Assembly: GCF_014529535.1 (NCBI RefSeq)
Contig: NW_023503493.1
Location: 4,868,001 to 4,932,000, forward strand
Source of the DNA: Bradysia coprophila
Lineage: Eukaryota; Arthropoda; Insecta; Diptera; Sciaridae
Length of the DNA: 64,000 nt
Direction: 5' to 3'
The position numbers were made by a program, and so were the translations under genes. Below, piece after piece: positions 48,434-60,632 of this stretch (its first letter is position 1; every line of letters starts with the position of its first letter). The notes under the pieces were generated by a model, which worked only from the letters and a program-made list of their open reading frames with translations, did not search any database and was not told the origin of the DNA.

Positions 48434-50709
48434 TCGTACATGGGAAAAAGGAATTTAGAAACGATCAGTCGACTCGACACTCTATACAATAATTTTTTCG
48501 TTGTGGTGGCAGTCCTTTTATTTTAAAGCGGAAATTGTAAATTTTGTCGTTTGCATTGCTTTGAATAAAAATTCCTTTCTTAAACAATACTCAACATTAA
48601 CGCGCTAAGTCATGTCTTCAATGGACTTCTCGAGTGAAATAAACAAGGCGCGAGCTACAATTTAACTTCTCACCCGTCCAAATAAAAATGTCTAATTAAG
48701 GACGTAACTTACTCTAACTGCTATATGCACCTTCAGCATGAAAGCAACTGCTCCTTCGAGTGACAATTTACACATCAAGCGCTCGGTACTAACGTTCGAT
48801 GTAATAGTATATTACTTCCGAGGTTCCAAGTTGTGTATTTGGTAAGTGGGGTGTTCGATCCAAAAATAACTGTCTGCCAGCCAATTTACACGTCCACTAC
48901 GTACAGTACACGTCCACCGCGTTAACTTTTCTATCAGTGTTGATCTAGTACGTTCAGTACTGCCATTTTGACGTATTGATAAAGCGAAATGAAAAATATT
49001 GTTGATGTTTACAAAATGGTTCGTTGTATTAATGGGATTCTGTAAGTAAGAGTTGGAATCGAAACTCAAATATTTTAATATAAAATATTTAGTGTTTGAT
49101 GACGAAATGTTGTGGAATTGATAGGCCTTATCTTTAATTTAATTCATAAACATGCATCGAAAGATGCACTGATTGAAATTTTCGAATTCTTTTAGGAAAA
49201 TGATCCAGCATCAACTGTTTACATTAGATTAGATCAGATTATTGACGGTCCAAACTTTGGGAAATGTTGTATAAAAAATCCAAGTGACATAAAGATCTCT
49301 ACTGTAAAATGAAATTTTGGTGCCGCACATTGAGACTCTTGGAACATCGAGTGACTTAAAATCTCAAATCGGTCTACTGACCTCGGCCATCAAAAATTTG
49401 TTCTGGGACCCTCCTCAACTTTCTTGTGTGAACCTTTTCTCCGAAGAAACCAAAACTCTACGACGCCATCTTGTCGCCGTACCAACGTCGAAGTTGTTGC
49501 TATGTTTTGGCACATTTTTCGACATTTCTCAAAAACGCTTCCGACGATTTTTTTGATATGCACATCAATCGATAGGTATTTCCAGTGGCCATCGACAAAT
49601 TTTGGAGAAAATCGAGAAAAACTGTGAGAAAAAGCAGTCTTTTGCTATTTGCGGCAGCTCACAGGCTTCTGGCGGCTCTCAAATGTGTTCTATTGGAAGC
49701 GCCGACCACAAAAACCCTTTAGACGGAACTATCACGCCAATCCATTGATTTTACGCGAAGTGACAGCTATTTTAACTTTCAAAAATTCCGACTTTGAAGC
49801 CACCTAGCGGCCAAGTGACGCATAAAAAAAAATTTTGACCCACATTTCCTGAATCAGCATCAAAAGCACTACCGAAATCAATGATAAAATCATTAGGTCC
49901 GAGGTGCGGCCTCAGTGCTAACCTAGGTCCGAACTCGACTTTTTCCCATCTCTCCAACCTAAAAAACACTCCTACCTACTTTTTAGATTTTTAAAAAGGA
50001 CGATGCCCTTCGGGCATTGTTTTTTAGATTGTTGCAAAGTCATGTATTAAGAGCGCAGCGCTTTGCGCTGCGCACTCAACTAGTTACGGTACCTGATGAA
50101 GTTTGGAAAAATTATGTTAATTTAAGTTAACTCGCTCGCTGCCTTGAAAAACTTGAACACGACATTTCAATGATGATTCACACAGTATGCAATTTTTAGA
50201 GAAAATTTGGTGATCTAAATTGAGCCATTTGCACAGATGTTCAAAGAAATACGGCTAAAGATATTCGAATGTGTGGAAAATTTTTAAAATATATTTTCTG
50301 TGCCATCTCAACATACTTTGCCATATCATCGCATAAAATGCCCCACACGTTAAGTTCTCTTTCTTGCTTCATAACTCAAGGAAAATTACCAGCAATTACG
50401 TGGCGAAAGAAGCTCACATTTCCTCCTCCAAGATAGCCGGGTATAATAGCTTATACCGAAAACATAAACGAACAAACGCACGCATTTCGTTTCTTGTGAT
50501 ACAGGTGTTGTAAGGTAAACTATGAAGACAAAAACATAACAAAAGAAACCCAAAATAAATAAGCTAATCAGCCAAACATTCAATAAAACGGCCAGTTGAG
50601 TAAACTAACGATCCGAGTAGCAACGGCGTCAATTTCGTCTTATTCAGAAGAATGTTTTGTCATTTAAGCCAATATTTAACAAACTTTGCAAATAGCTGAA
50701 AAAAAATGA
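48434..50709. other. Intergenic, repeat-like pieces, no gene
   Basis: The first 225 bp are the SDR 3' UTR. Around 50000-50075 are short GC-rich hairpins (GATGCCCTTCGGGCATTG and GAGCGCAGCGCTTTGCGCTG) of the kind found at element ends. No coding sequence is supported. Confidence 0.4.
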
Positions 50710-50742
50710 GATAAAAAGGAAATTACACTATTCAAAGGCAGT
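50710..50742 (+). promoter_or_regulatory. Shared promoter block of secreted-family copy B
   Basis: GATAAAAAGG, AATTACACTA and TCAAAGGCAGT follow one another about 87 bp before the ATG. Copy C has the same block with few changes (58226-58258). GATAAAAAGG is TATA-like and the CAGT lies near the place of an initiator. Confidence 0.6.
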
Positions 50743-50796
50743 TATATTCAATTGGTTCGTCCACACCTTCGACACATTATTTGTAGTTTTTCAAAA

Positions 50797-51890
50797 ATGA
50801 TTTTCAAATTGGGTCTCCTCATCACTTTTCTGACTGTTGTAAGTCAAAAAAAAATTTTGTTCGGTTTTCTGAATTGTTCTAACATCCACTAAATCGTCCC
50901 TAGATCACCATCTGCGTTGCGACAGCAGAGGACAAAAAGGACGAACCGTTCAGTGTAGAAAATGTGTGGAAAAAGACGGCTTGTTCAAGCACATGCCCAC
51001 CGAATTGGATAAAACCAGTACAGAAGTATTACGACGATGTAATCAAAGCTTTCAGTACCTTTCCCGGAGAGGTAATGGAACCAGCTGATTTGGTGAAGAC
51101 GACATTCCAAACGCTTCTGACTAAAGTCATCGAATTCAGCAATTCAGACTCGAAAATTCTTTCATCGGGTGCGACTGGAATTTTAGAAAGTTATGCCCAG
51201 GTCAAGCTAAACATTCACAGTGCCAGTGGTATCATTGACGAATTCTATCGAGTGCTGCCCATGCTAATGAAATCGTACAGACAAGTGGTAACAAACTTGA
51301 CGTGCCCAGTTGGCCCTGAGCTGGTATGTGCAGTGAACACTGCCATTACCAACCTCGAACGTGAATTCATTTGTTATGTGGACGAATTCCGGAAGGGTGA
51401 CGGAAGAGGCAGGAAAGTAGAAATTGACTACGAACCGGTTATGAAACGTGTTCAGACGCTCGTCGACACCATCGCGCTAAAGGGTGACGTTCAGCTCACT
51501 GAATGTCAATTGGAAGATCCACGCGTTAAAAATGCATTGGTAGTACTCAGCTTGGTGTTGGACTACGTAATGGTCCTTGTTCATGGCCTCAGCAGCAGTA
51601 GTGAAGCCATTATATTGGAGCAAAAATGTGAAGAACCTGTTGTTCTTCATGTAATCGTCGTTTCGGTAGGAGTTTTCGTACAGGAAATTACGGAATCTAT
51701 CGTCGTGAACACTGTTTCAAACGCGGTAAATGTACGAGCACATTTACGAACACTTAACAATTCGTCCAGTAAACTGTCCTCAACATTGACGGCCGTGTTC
51801 AAATCGGTTGGTCAAATTACTCAGCAATTGGCGAATAGTGTTCAAGGCATTACTCAAGGATTACTCAAACCATTGCGCTTAATTGGATAG
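50797..51890 (+). CDS. Unrecognised secreted protein family, copy B, with C-terminal extension
   Basis: Exons 50797-50838 (MIFKLGLLITFLTV) and 50904-51890 give 342 residues. Cleavage probably follows VATA, leaving EDKKDEPFSVENVWKKTAC. The shared core of about 230 residues has VQKYYDDVI, FPGEV, VIEFSN, ILSSGATGILES, EFYRVLPMLMKSYR, GDGRGRK, MKRVQTLVDTI and SEAIILEQKC. In copy C the Cys of LEQKC is followed by the stop. Here the codon is GAA and the frame runs on for 87 residues (EEPVVLHVIVVSVGVFVQEI through NNSSSKLSSTL to LLKPLRLIG), a segment rich in Val, Ser, Thr and Asn with no match in the other copies. AATAAA at 51952 ends a short 3' UTR. The family is unknown to me. Secretion is inferred from the signal peptide. 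Confidence 0.85.
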
Positions 51891-51959
51891 ACACACAGCG
51901 TGATGTCTATTATATAAGGCCCATTTCATTCACCTATTGAAAAGCTGAATCAATAAATT

Positions 51960-52712
51960 GAATCAAGAACTGAAATTATTTCGTTTTCTCTTGTAAATTT
52001 TATGCATAAGCTGTCTCGGAGTGAGGCAGGATACTATAACAATGAATTTGGTGTGAGGTGAGATGACGAAGCAAAATCTAACCTCTTCCCACTCACCAAA
52101 ATCTTTTATACTGTGGGTGAACTTCAGATATCCGGGGTTTCATTTCCAGCTCAGACCGTTAAGGACATTATTAGAATTAGTTCTTATACATTAGCGTAAG
52201 TCCTTCAATACGATTGAGAGAGATTGAAATTTAAGAATTAACAAAGAACTAAGACCTGCAACACGTTCCAAGAATAATTTTGTGGCTGGCTCGGACTGGT
52301 TAACAAAAGGCGCGTCGATCAATCTGCTTAAATTGCACATAAACTTAGTAAAGGGTGCGAATTCTACTCGGAGGTGGCGTCAATATAGAAATCATGGGCG
52401 CGCGTTAGCAGAGCGCCGGTGACGCAAGTCCTATAACTGGAAGACATTAGGAAAAAAAAATTGTCGTAGACTGCAGAACCGCAAATATTGAAGTTCGCCA
52501 ATTCCGCATCCGTATTACTCCAAATTAGCTTTTAAAAAAAATCTGGGCGTCCGTACGAGTTCAACAAGCTACACGTTATTGTAAGTTAAGATTTTGCCAC
52601 GCAATAAATGTTCCAAGAAGCTGCATTCCCATAATTGGTCGATTTCAATACTTTTAACGAAATGAAAAATCCTACGTTACTTTGTGGTTCCGACCGTCCG
52701 TGTTTCCAGTTA
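51960..52712. other. Intergenic, nothing clear
   Basis: At 52400-52430 GCGCGTTAGCAGAGCGCCGG with GTGACGCAAGTCC recalls AGCAAGCGGGCGTGACGCAA in meckelin intron 1 (37650), perhaps pieces of one old element. Confidence 0.35.
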
Positions 52713-54500
52713 GATTGATTGATTTATTAATGACAAAATATGTGTAAGGTGATCTACCTTATAAAATTACATATTATACGCGAAACAAAAACAACGCGAT
52801 ACAAAAAATAGCGAAAATTTGTAGATGATTGCGTTTAAGAGAAGAAATCGTCCGAATGAAAAACAAAAATCCAAGTAAATAATAAGAAAAAAAAAAATTT
52901 ACAAACAAATCATTCTTCCTTTAAACAATTAATGCATCGAAAAGAACCGAAGAATAATTATTAGTGAACAGTATAGTGTCTATAGACACTGACAAAAAAA
53001 AAAAGAAAAAGCTTCATGGCCGTACATCTAACAACGCATCGATCGATCTGGTAGTGTGAGTAGCTGAAACATGAAATGAAAAGATGAACAGGATGAAAAA
53101 TGAAAGAAATGACATATTGACTGCAAGACACTAGTGGCTTATGAGCCCTAGATGAGCCTTACAAACACGTTTAAAGCCAGTTACCGAAAGTTTACTCTTC
53201 ACTACAGCCGGCAGAGCGTTATACTTGGCGACACCCCGAACGAAGAGAGACCCGTTCACAACATCTCTATCATTTCGCGGCAAAATCAGGTTGCGAGTCC
53301 TACTCGACGCTCCAAAAGTATCGTACACATAACCAGGTTGCTTCGAAATTATGACCCTATGCAAAAACGTCGATGACAAATAATCGAAATACACAAACAA
53401 GTCATTCCCTAGCAGCCGAGCAGCGTGGCCCGAAACTGACTCATAGCGACCAATGCTGTAAACAAACCGAACACAAGCATTGAACGACTTCTCAAAAACC
53501 TTCTTCGAGCTAGCAGAAAGCTGACCCAGCACTGGGCAGCAATACGTGAGATGTGGCAACAACAAGGACTTAACAAGGAGCTCACGCGTCTTCAACGGCA
53601 AGGAACGAGCGACAGGCCACATATTACGGAGTCCAGCGAAAACCTTCGCTGACACTAAACGTAGGTTACTGTAACCCCTTCAAAGACAACCTCCGGTATA
53701 TCCTTAGCCCAACTACCAGACGAGAACACAATGGCCTTAGTCTTTATTGCATTGAGCTTCAACCGGTTCTCTTTGGCCCACGCCGACACACCAGCCAGAT
53801 CCAAGTTCAACAGTCCCATATCAAGAAAAATGTTACTCTCACTGACCGACTTGTAAAGTTGAAAATCATCTGCAAACAAGTGACTCTTACAATGACGCAA
53901 TCGACCAGGGAGATCATTAATAAAGGCTGAGAAAAGGACAGGACCCAATACCGATCCTTGTGGAACACCACAACGAACACTGAGTAACTCTGATTGGAAC
54001 CCATTCACACACACTGACTGGGTCCTACCCGAGAGATAGCTACTCATCATCCGAGTTGCATTTTGCGAAAAACCAAACTCCGTCTGCAACTTGACTAGAA
54101 GCAGATCATGCGAAACAGAGTCGAACGCCTTGGAAAAGTCTAAAAGGAGGAGAACAGTGGCAACATTCTTACTCATATTTACTCTAATGTCATTCGTGAC
54201 TTGGAGGAGAGCTGAGGTCGTACTGTGGCCGGAACGAAAACCAGACTGAAACTTGAACAGAAGGCCACGACCTTCCATGAAACGAATCATCTGCCTTTTC
54301 AGTAACCTCTCAAGTGCCTTAGAAAGAGCAGGCAACATACTTATCGGCCTGTAGTCATCGAGCGAATGAGTTCGCGAGTTCTTGTGCAGCGGAATGACCT
54401 TAGCCGTCTTCCAATGAGCAGGAAACAAGGACCTGGAAATAATCGAATTGAACATGTGCGTCACTGTCGGTAAGACAACCGTTAGAGGCCTATCTCCTAA
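52713..54500 (-). mobile_element. Non-LTR retrotransposon, 5'-truncated and frameshifted (Jockey/CR1-like)
   Basis: Minus-strand reverse transcriptase blocks occur in order: WKTAKVIPLHK, DDYRPISMLPALSKALERLL, QSGFRSGHSTTSALL, LLDFSKAFDSVSHDLL, GVPQGSVLGPVLFSAFINDL and the catalytic LFADDFQLYK. A thumb and C-terminal part follows in another frame at 53655-53131 (LLLPHLTYCCPVLGQLSASS). The junction near 53655 has lost sequence and shifts frame. No endonuclease or first ORF is present, so the copy is dead. The 3' end carries AATAAATCAATCAATC at 52728-52713, the kind of short tail repeat common in this group. Before 54500 the frame turns non-homologous. Confidence 0.88.
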
Positions 54501-55157
54501 AGTTTTCTTTAAAATTTCTTGAAATTTCGGGAAATAGAGGACCAGAAAGAATTGACAAACGAAAAAAGGCCGAATCATCAGCTGAATGTAGAAGTATTGA
54601 ATTAAAAGAGGGGACCTTGATAATCCAGACAGCAATAACGACTTCAAATTTCAATAATTTTGTTTCTGTTTTAATATTAAAACAAACATTTTATAAATGA
54701 TCAGGAAAAGAGAACTGAATCAGAAGGCAGTTTCATTGGAAAAGGGTAGACATATTCATCAGTTGAATTTTCAGTTAATCTCTTCTAAATCTTCGTCACC
54801 GTAAATACAATTTCGAATCCAGGAAAAAATAGACAGAATATTGACGATCTCATCAGTAAACCAAAAGAAGATTCAATGAGCATCCTCTGGCCAGGTGATA
54901 GTCTCAATCAGGGCTAAGTTAAGCTAAGTTTATTCAAAAGCGGAATCATCCAACGAAATTTAAGCTGAAAATAATTGGAAGCCACTATAGTCTCGTAGAC
55001 TTAAACAAATTGATTGTCATTTGCGTCACGAATGGTCTGGAATTTTTCTTAATAATGTTTTGAATAAATAGGACTGTACAGTTAGAACAGTTGAATCAAT
55101 AAACGATTTACGCGTGTGCTTTTTTAAACTTAGAAGTAATTTCTAACACGTGTGATC
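54501..55157. other. Intergenic, nothing recognised
   Basis: AT-rich, no supported feature. Confidence 0.4.
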
Positions 55158-55460
55158 ATGAGCGTAGCGATAGCGGAGTTCCTGACGCAGTTTGTACTTC
55201 TTAAAAAGAAGGAAGCGACCAGCGCTACGAACAAGACAACTAAATATAGGCGAACATTTCATCGTATCCAAATTGTCCAAAATCTAAAGAAAATCCTTTT
55301 GATAATGAAAATAGGCTTCGAGAGTACACAAAAATTTTTGACTGTAAAACTTTACAACAAAAATTTTAACGAAAAAATCTGCGTCGCGTGGCAGCTGTTG
55401 AGGAAGACACTTCTAAGAAACTTTATCTGCCAGGTTTTCTCGGTAAATTTTTTTTTTTAA
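55158..55460 (+). other. Uncertain ORF of 100 codons
   Basis: From ATG 55158 the frame begins MSVAIAEFLTQFVLLKKKEA and is rich in Lys, Asn and Phe. No domain, signal peptide or splice pattern was recognised. It could be chance or a transposon relic. Confidence 0.15.
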
Positions 55461-57563
55461 GTCAAAATTTTCTTGGTCAAAATTTTTTTGCGTACTCTCG
55501 CAGAATGCGTCAACAATGATTCCTCTAATAGAGGTTGTTGTAGAGTATTTACGACGTAAAGGTAAAAGTGCGTCTCAGAATATGAATTTTAATGACAGAA
55601 ATTAACAGAAATGCAAATTTCAACGCCTCTTTATATGAGAATGGAGTGATTTAACCAAGGTACATTTATTGTGGAGGTAATGTCATATACCACCGAATCA
55701 GACGACATCTCTTACTCCTACCTTCATTACAAACAAAAATTGGAATAGAAACTATGGCCCTCTGTTTTGAGATAGCGAAAATATTTTGTAAAACACTAGC
55801 TAATCATAGTCAACCATACTACATCTACCTTGGTTTATTCCTGCATTTACTTACTATCGATACCAAATGATATGTCCGTACGTTATCATACCTTCAGATT
55901 TCGCATGATTGTGGATTTTGAGCATTTTGATCTTTTGAGGACTGTCACTGATAGACGCTGTCGGCAGGTATTATCATGGAAAATTTAATTTCTTAAATTT
56001 TGCAGCTCAAAAGACACGCATCACTGATATTTGCGGTAGTGACGGTAAATAAAAAATTCACAATCTATGATGTCAATCGCAAGAGGTTTAGTGTTTTTGT
56101 AGCACACGTCCCTATATTTCTAAACTCGCTCCGCTCAAGTGGAAAACTTAGGCTAAGTGTGCTACAAAAATCGACTGAGTCAACACGGTGCACGATTTTT
56201 CAAATTGCTCCATTTACTTGTACATTTTTGCTTTGTAAGTATGATGATTGTCCATTATACTTTGACCATTACTACACTGAAATTAACTACCAATTTTACA
56301 TCAACTGCTGACACAGTCAAGACACAAACTTCCTGACACCATGAAACCATGATTAAGCACTGAAACTATACATCGTAGGTATATAAGTGTAGTGTGCAAG
56401 TGTTAATTTGATCTGTGAAAATGTGAAGAATTCTCCACGAAATAGAAATACGGAAATGAAATGACATGAAAATTAAAGTTAGACCGCTCGTGTTCATATT
56501 TTTTTTAACGGAAAATTAATGTTTGAGTCATGATCAACGAAAGAAGTTTTTTTCAAAATTTTTTCATCAAATCTGACATTTGATTTGTGATTTTAAAAAA
56601 TTCAATTAATGTAGCACATTTACATATGTTCGGATCATAACAGTATTTTATTGCTTACGTTCCTTAAGAGTCACCGGTACTTTGCTGAAAAGCATACATT
56701 TGGGCGGTTTTTTTTAAATACTGGATTTTAGTTTACTTCTAATGATATCTTTCCACCAGAATCCTTTTTAGAAATATGAACGACTGCAATTCCGACCACG
56801 AATGTGGTAGCTTTAAATAAAAATTAGTTTTAGTTGCAGCAATTTGACCAGCTCTGAGAAAACTGAACAGTTTATGAAAATTTCGTTAATACGGGGCACA
56901 CAAATGTTTGCTACAATGTTAGCTAAGCACCGATGCCTCTTAATATTAAAAGGCAAGTGCAGAGAGCCGTTGTCATTGTATTTCCATTGTTTCATCTGTA
57001 AGGCAAACCAACACAAGCATTCAATTGTTGTGTCGATATACGAAATTCTGCCTTGCAGATGAAAATTTCCTCTCTCAATGCTTTTTTCTGTTATCTCAGA
57101 AATCATAAACGAATATTTTTAGAACTGACAGGAGAATTGCCTTTTCCGCTACATCGTCTTCACTTTTTTGCTTATGCAATAAAGTGTATGGTATCGACAT
57201 TTCCCCTCAAATGCCAATAACATACTTTTATGCAATTCAGTGATGATATTTGTAACTTATGCCACCTGTGATCGATGTGGTATGAGAGTATTTTATCGCT
57301 CTAGTGCGATAAAGGATTTGCACTAGTGCGATAAAAGCCATGTGTTACTGAAGTCTCACTGAAATTATCCTCGGTATTTATTCGATTTTCTTCATTCCAT
57401 AAAACGTTGTATGCAACACGACGTCTTCCCAACCTCGGCCTCACCTCGGATTGGCAATCTTACATCTAGTGCGATAATATACCTCCATACGATTCTTGTT
57501 ACACAAATAACTATTGTTGTGTAAGCGTCAACAACCGATCAAGGTTCAGAAAGAACAGGTTAT
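55461..57563. other. Repeat-rich intergenic region
   Basis: A hairpin at 56095-56180 (GTAGCACACGTCC with its inverse and CTCGCTCCGCTC) resembles the stem inside the 4005-5204 units. Block 56740-56900 is shared with 30895-31075, and 57418-57525 with 46350-46445. At 57539 there is a single copy of the AAGGTTC...AAAGAACAGGTTA element end. No gene was seen. Confidence 0.5.
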
Positions 57564-57700
57564 ATAGTAGATTATGCACCTCTGTCTAAAAAGTTTATTT
57601 TGACGATTTAGAAGTTATGAACCGAGCCGACGCTGAATGCATGGAACAAAATCCAAATCGTCAAAATAAACATTTTAGACAGAGGTGCATAATCTACTAT
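57564..57700. repeat. Foldback MITE, family 1, second copy
   Basis: Arms with ATAGTAGATTATGCACCTCT and TGACGATTT surround a 45-bp loop. The ends are the same as those of 3752-3875 apart from one base. The loops are unrelated, so arms and loops have evolved separately. Confidence 0.85.
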
Positions 57701-58225
57701 TAGTCTACGTGGTATCAAGGCTACATCTGTGATAAACTTGGTCCTGAACCTTGTCTACGTGTTCAAAATTTCTGTAATTCTAAATATGAGGATGCATTCT
57801 AGCGTTGCAGAAGGTGCACTTTTCTTCCCTACCCCAATGAAAACCTTCAACATATCCAACGCCTTGAATTGTAAGGAACCTTGAACTTATTGATGATGTG
57901 AAAAATAAGCTTTGTCGTGCAACGACAGTAAATAATAAATAAATATTACAACAACAATTGATCGCAAAGATAAAAACTCATTGCTCATGAAAATATTTTA
58001 CAGTTTACACAATATGTGTCACAAGTTCCCATTCCCTAAAGGTAAGTCAGTCAGTTCAATATTTCATTGAACTTGGACTATTCAGCTTCTATTTTTAAAA
58101 CATGTATTTTACACGCTGTTACTATAATTGCTCTTAAAAATCTTGGACACACAATTTACGCAGCACAAATAGTCTGGCGACCCAAATAAATAAAAATAAT
58201 TTTTTTTGCAAATAACAGGAAAACT
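57701..58225. other. Upstream flank of copy C
   Basis: No gene or repeat was recognised. Confidence 0.35.
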
Positions 58226-58258
58226 GATAAAAAGGCAATTACACTAATCAAAGACAGT
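58226..58258 (+). promoter_or_regulatory. Shared promoter block of secreted-family copy C
   Basis: GATAAAAAGG, CAATTACACTAATCAAAG and ACAGT match the block in front of copy B and end 45 bp before the ATG. Confidence 0.6.
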
Positions 58259-58302
58259 CACATCCCATATACTTGGTGGAAACATTTTGTGGTGTTACGA
58301 AA

Positions 58303-59129
58303 ATGAATTTCATGTTAGGTCTCCTCATCACTTTTCTGACTGTAAGTGAAACCACCTTTACGCTTCTCTTCTAACATCATCCTCTCAAACGTCTCTACTC
58401 TAGACCATCTGCGTTGCGACAGCAGAAGACAAAAAAGACGAACCGTTCAGTGTAGAAAATGTGTGGAAAAAGACGGCTTGTTCGAGTACAACTGAACCGG
58501 ATTGGATGAAACCAGTTCAAAAGTATTACGATGATGTTATCTCAGCTTTCAGTACGTTTCCCGGAGAGGTAACGGGACCAGCTGATTTGGTGAAGACGAC
58601 TTTCCAAACGATTCTGACTAAAGTCATCGAATTCAGCAATTCAGAATCGAAAATTCTTTCATCGGGTGCGACTGGAATTTTAGAAAGTTTTGCCCAGGTC
58701 AAGCTAGACGTTCACAGTGCGAGTGGTATCATTAACGAATTCTATCGAGTGCTACCCACTCTAATGAAAGCGTACAGAAAAGTGGTAAAAAACATGACGA
58801 AAATAATTGGCCGTGAGCTGGCGAGTGCAGTGAAAACTGCTATTAGCGATCTAGAATGTGAATTTAAGCGCTACGTGAAAGAGTTCGAGGAAGGTGATGG
58901 AAAAGGTAGGAAAATAGAAATTGACTACGGGCCGGTTATGAAACGTGTACAGAAGCTCGTAGACACCATATCGCTGAAGGGTGACGTTCAGCTCACTCAA
59001 TGTCAGTTGGACAATCCAGACGTTCAAGATGCATTGGTAGTACTCAGCTTGGTATTAGACTACGTACTGGTCCTTGTTAACGGCCTGAGCAGCAGTAGTA
59101 AAGCCGTCGTTTTGGAGCAAAAATGCTAA
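58303..59129 (+). CDS. Unrecognised secreted protein family, copy C
   Basis: Exons 58303-58341 (MNFMLGLLITFLT) and 58404-59129 give 254 residues. The mature start is probably after VATA, as in copy B. It is the nearest relative of copy B, with the same KKDEPFSVENVWKKTACSS, FPGEVTGPADLVKTTFQ, SKILSSGATGILESF, INEFYRVLPTLMKAYRK, GDGKGRKIEIDYGPVMKR and SLVLDYVLVLVNGLSSSS, and it ends at LEQKC. Cysteines at TAC, DLEC, QCQL and QKC could make two disulfides. Copies B and C are in tandem, with the retrotransposon and repeats between them. The first intron is 62 bp and its donor is six bases earlier, relative to the protein, than in copy B. AATAAA is at 59208. After the stop a short piece of the tail is repeated. 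Confidence 0.86.
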
Positions 59130-59224
59130 ATTCAAAAAAATCCGTCGTCACGGAGCAAAAATGCTTAGTGTAAATGTAAACATTCATGATTTGATGTCTT
59201 CACTAAGAATAAAAGTCTTTATTG

Positions 59225-59602
59225 CAGCAAGCTAGCCCAAAACTAAATGGAAAGACTCGCATGAAAATGATTTTGAAACCTCTTATTCCCCCACGCAAGC
59301 TGAAATACAAAAGAAGAAAAATCTATCACACGCAGGCTTTTGTCTGACCCTCCCCTCAAGACAGCTTTCGCACTACTTGCATTACCTCTGAGTTCCCCTA
59401 AAATTCTTTCTATTGAAAATATTGCTTAGCTTCTTACACTATAGTATAACTGCAACGCTCTGTCTAATAGACAGACTAACCACATGGAAAAATATTTGTA
59501 TTTCTTGAGACAGAATAACAGGATCATAGCAGAAGTGTCCTAGTTAATAACCTCTTACGAACAAGAACAAATTTTGATGGAAAGGATGTTTTTCACTGTG
59601 AT
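59225..59602. other. 3' flank of copy C, nothing recognised
   Basis: No gene or repeat pair was recognised. Confidence 0.35.
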
Positions 59603-60190
59603 GCAGGGCCTATTATTTGGGAATTAATTCCCAAAATTCCCAAATATTCCCAAATATTCACAAAAATTTAAGACCAGGTGGACGTAGACTTAAATAAAAT
59701 TTGAACGATTCAGTGGATGCTTATAAAATTTGTGATACATAATAAAGTGTTTTAAGCCAGCGGCGTTGGAGGTACCCCAAAAAATGTATGTGTTACGGCA
59801 CAGCCCTGCTACTAGCATGAACACTGAATTGACAAGTGTCAAATTTGGAGGCTTTAGTGATACGAGCTACCGCTTAGGATTATGTTTTAACTCATACAAC
59901 AAAAACAAGTCATCTATCTGTATAACAGAAACGCAGTGCCTACTGTGATTTCATCAGCCTCATGGTTTGGGAATCAATATTGTTAATATTTGTGAATATT
60001 TGGGGATATTTGTGAATATTGGTGAATTTTGGGAATATTTGGGAATATTTGTGAATATTTGGGAATATTTGTGAATATTTGTGAATTTTGGGAATATTTG
60101 GGAATATTTGGGAATTTTTGAGAATATTTGGGAAAATTCACAAATATTCCCAAATATTCCCAAAATCGATTCCCAAATAATAGGCCCTGC
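59603..60190. mobile_element. TIR element with GGGAATATTT satellite interior and a nested hAT-like MITE
   Basis: Ends GCAGGGCCTATTATTTGGGA and its inverse at 60171-60190 are flanked on both sides by GTGAT (59598-59602, 60191-60195). The right interior (about 59980-60150) is a tandem run of GAATATTTGGGA and GAATATTTGTGA units. From 59799 a diverged copy of the MITE of the SDR intron is inserted (CACAGCCCTGCTACTAGCAT). Non-coding. Confidence 0.75.
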
Positions 60191-60632
60191 GTGATGTGAC
60201 TACAGTTTTGGTGAATATAGAATTACTTGTGGTAAATATAACAAGCAGTGGTGAGTATGGACATTATACTCATATTCAGTCCAAATGGACAGCTTGTGAA
60301 ATGATTGTTTGTTTGAGCGATTTAGCAGTGATTTCACAATATTTACAAAATTAGCTATGAGTAAGTGCATGGTAATCTTGAGCGCTTTCTGGCAGCCAGT
60401 CCTTGCATGTAAGGCTTGGAAGCGAAAAAATATTCATCTAATAGAAGAACAGACACGCACAGTCTGTGTGTATTAGATAAAACGTAAAATGCAATTTTGA
60501 CCACAGCAAAACAACATTTAATGAGTAAATTGCTGGCGCATACACGATAAGCTCTCTGTCTTACAAAAATTTAGAAAAAATCCGACGCGAGTTCACTCTA
60601 ATAGTCGACACAATTTTTTTAGTATTTCGAAG
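60191..60632. other. Upstream flank of the copy D pseudogene
   Basis: I see no match to the promoter block of copies B and C, so copy D has lost or never had it. Confidence 0.35.

Noticed and set aside
50386-50583. 65-codon minus-strand hydrophobic frame
   Set aside because: It resembles a membrane peptide only by composition; no splice partners or family match.
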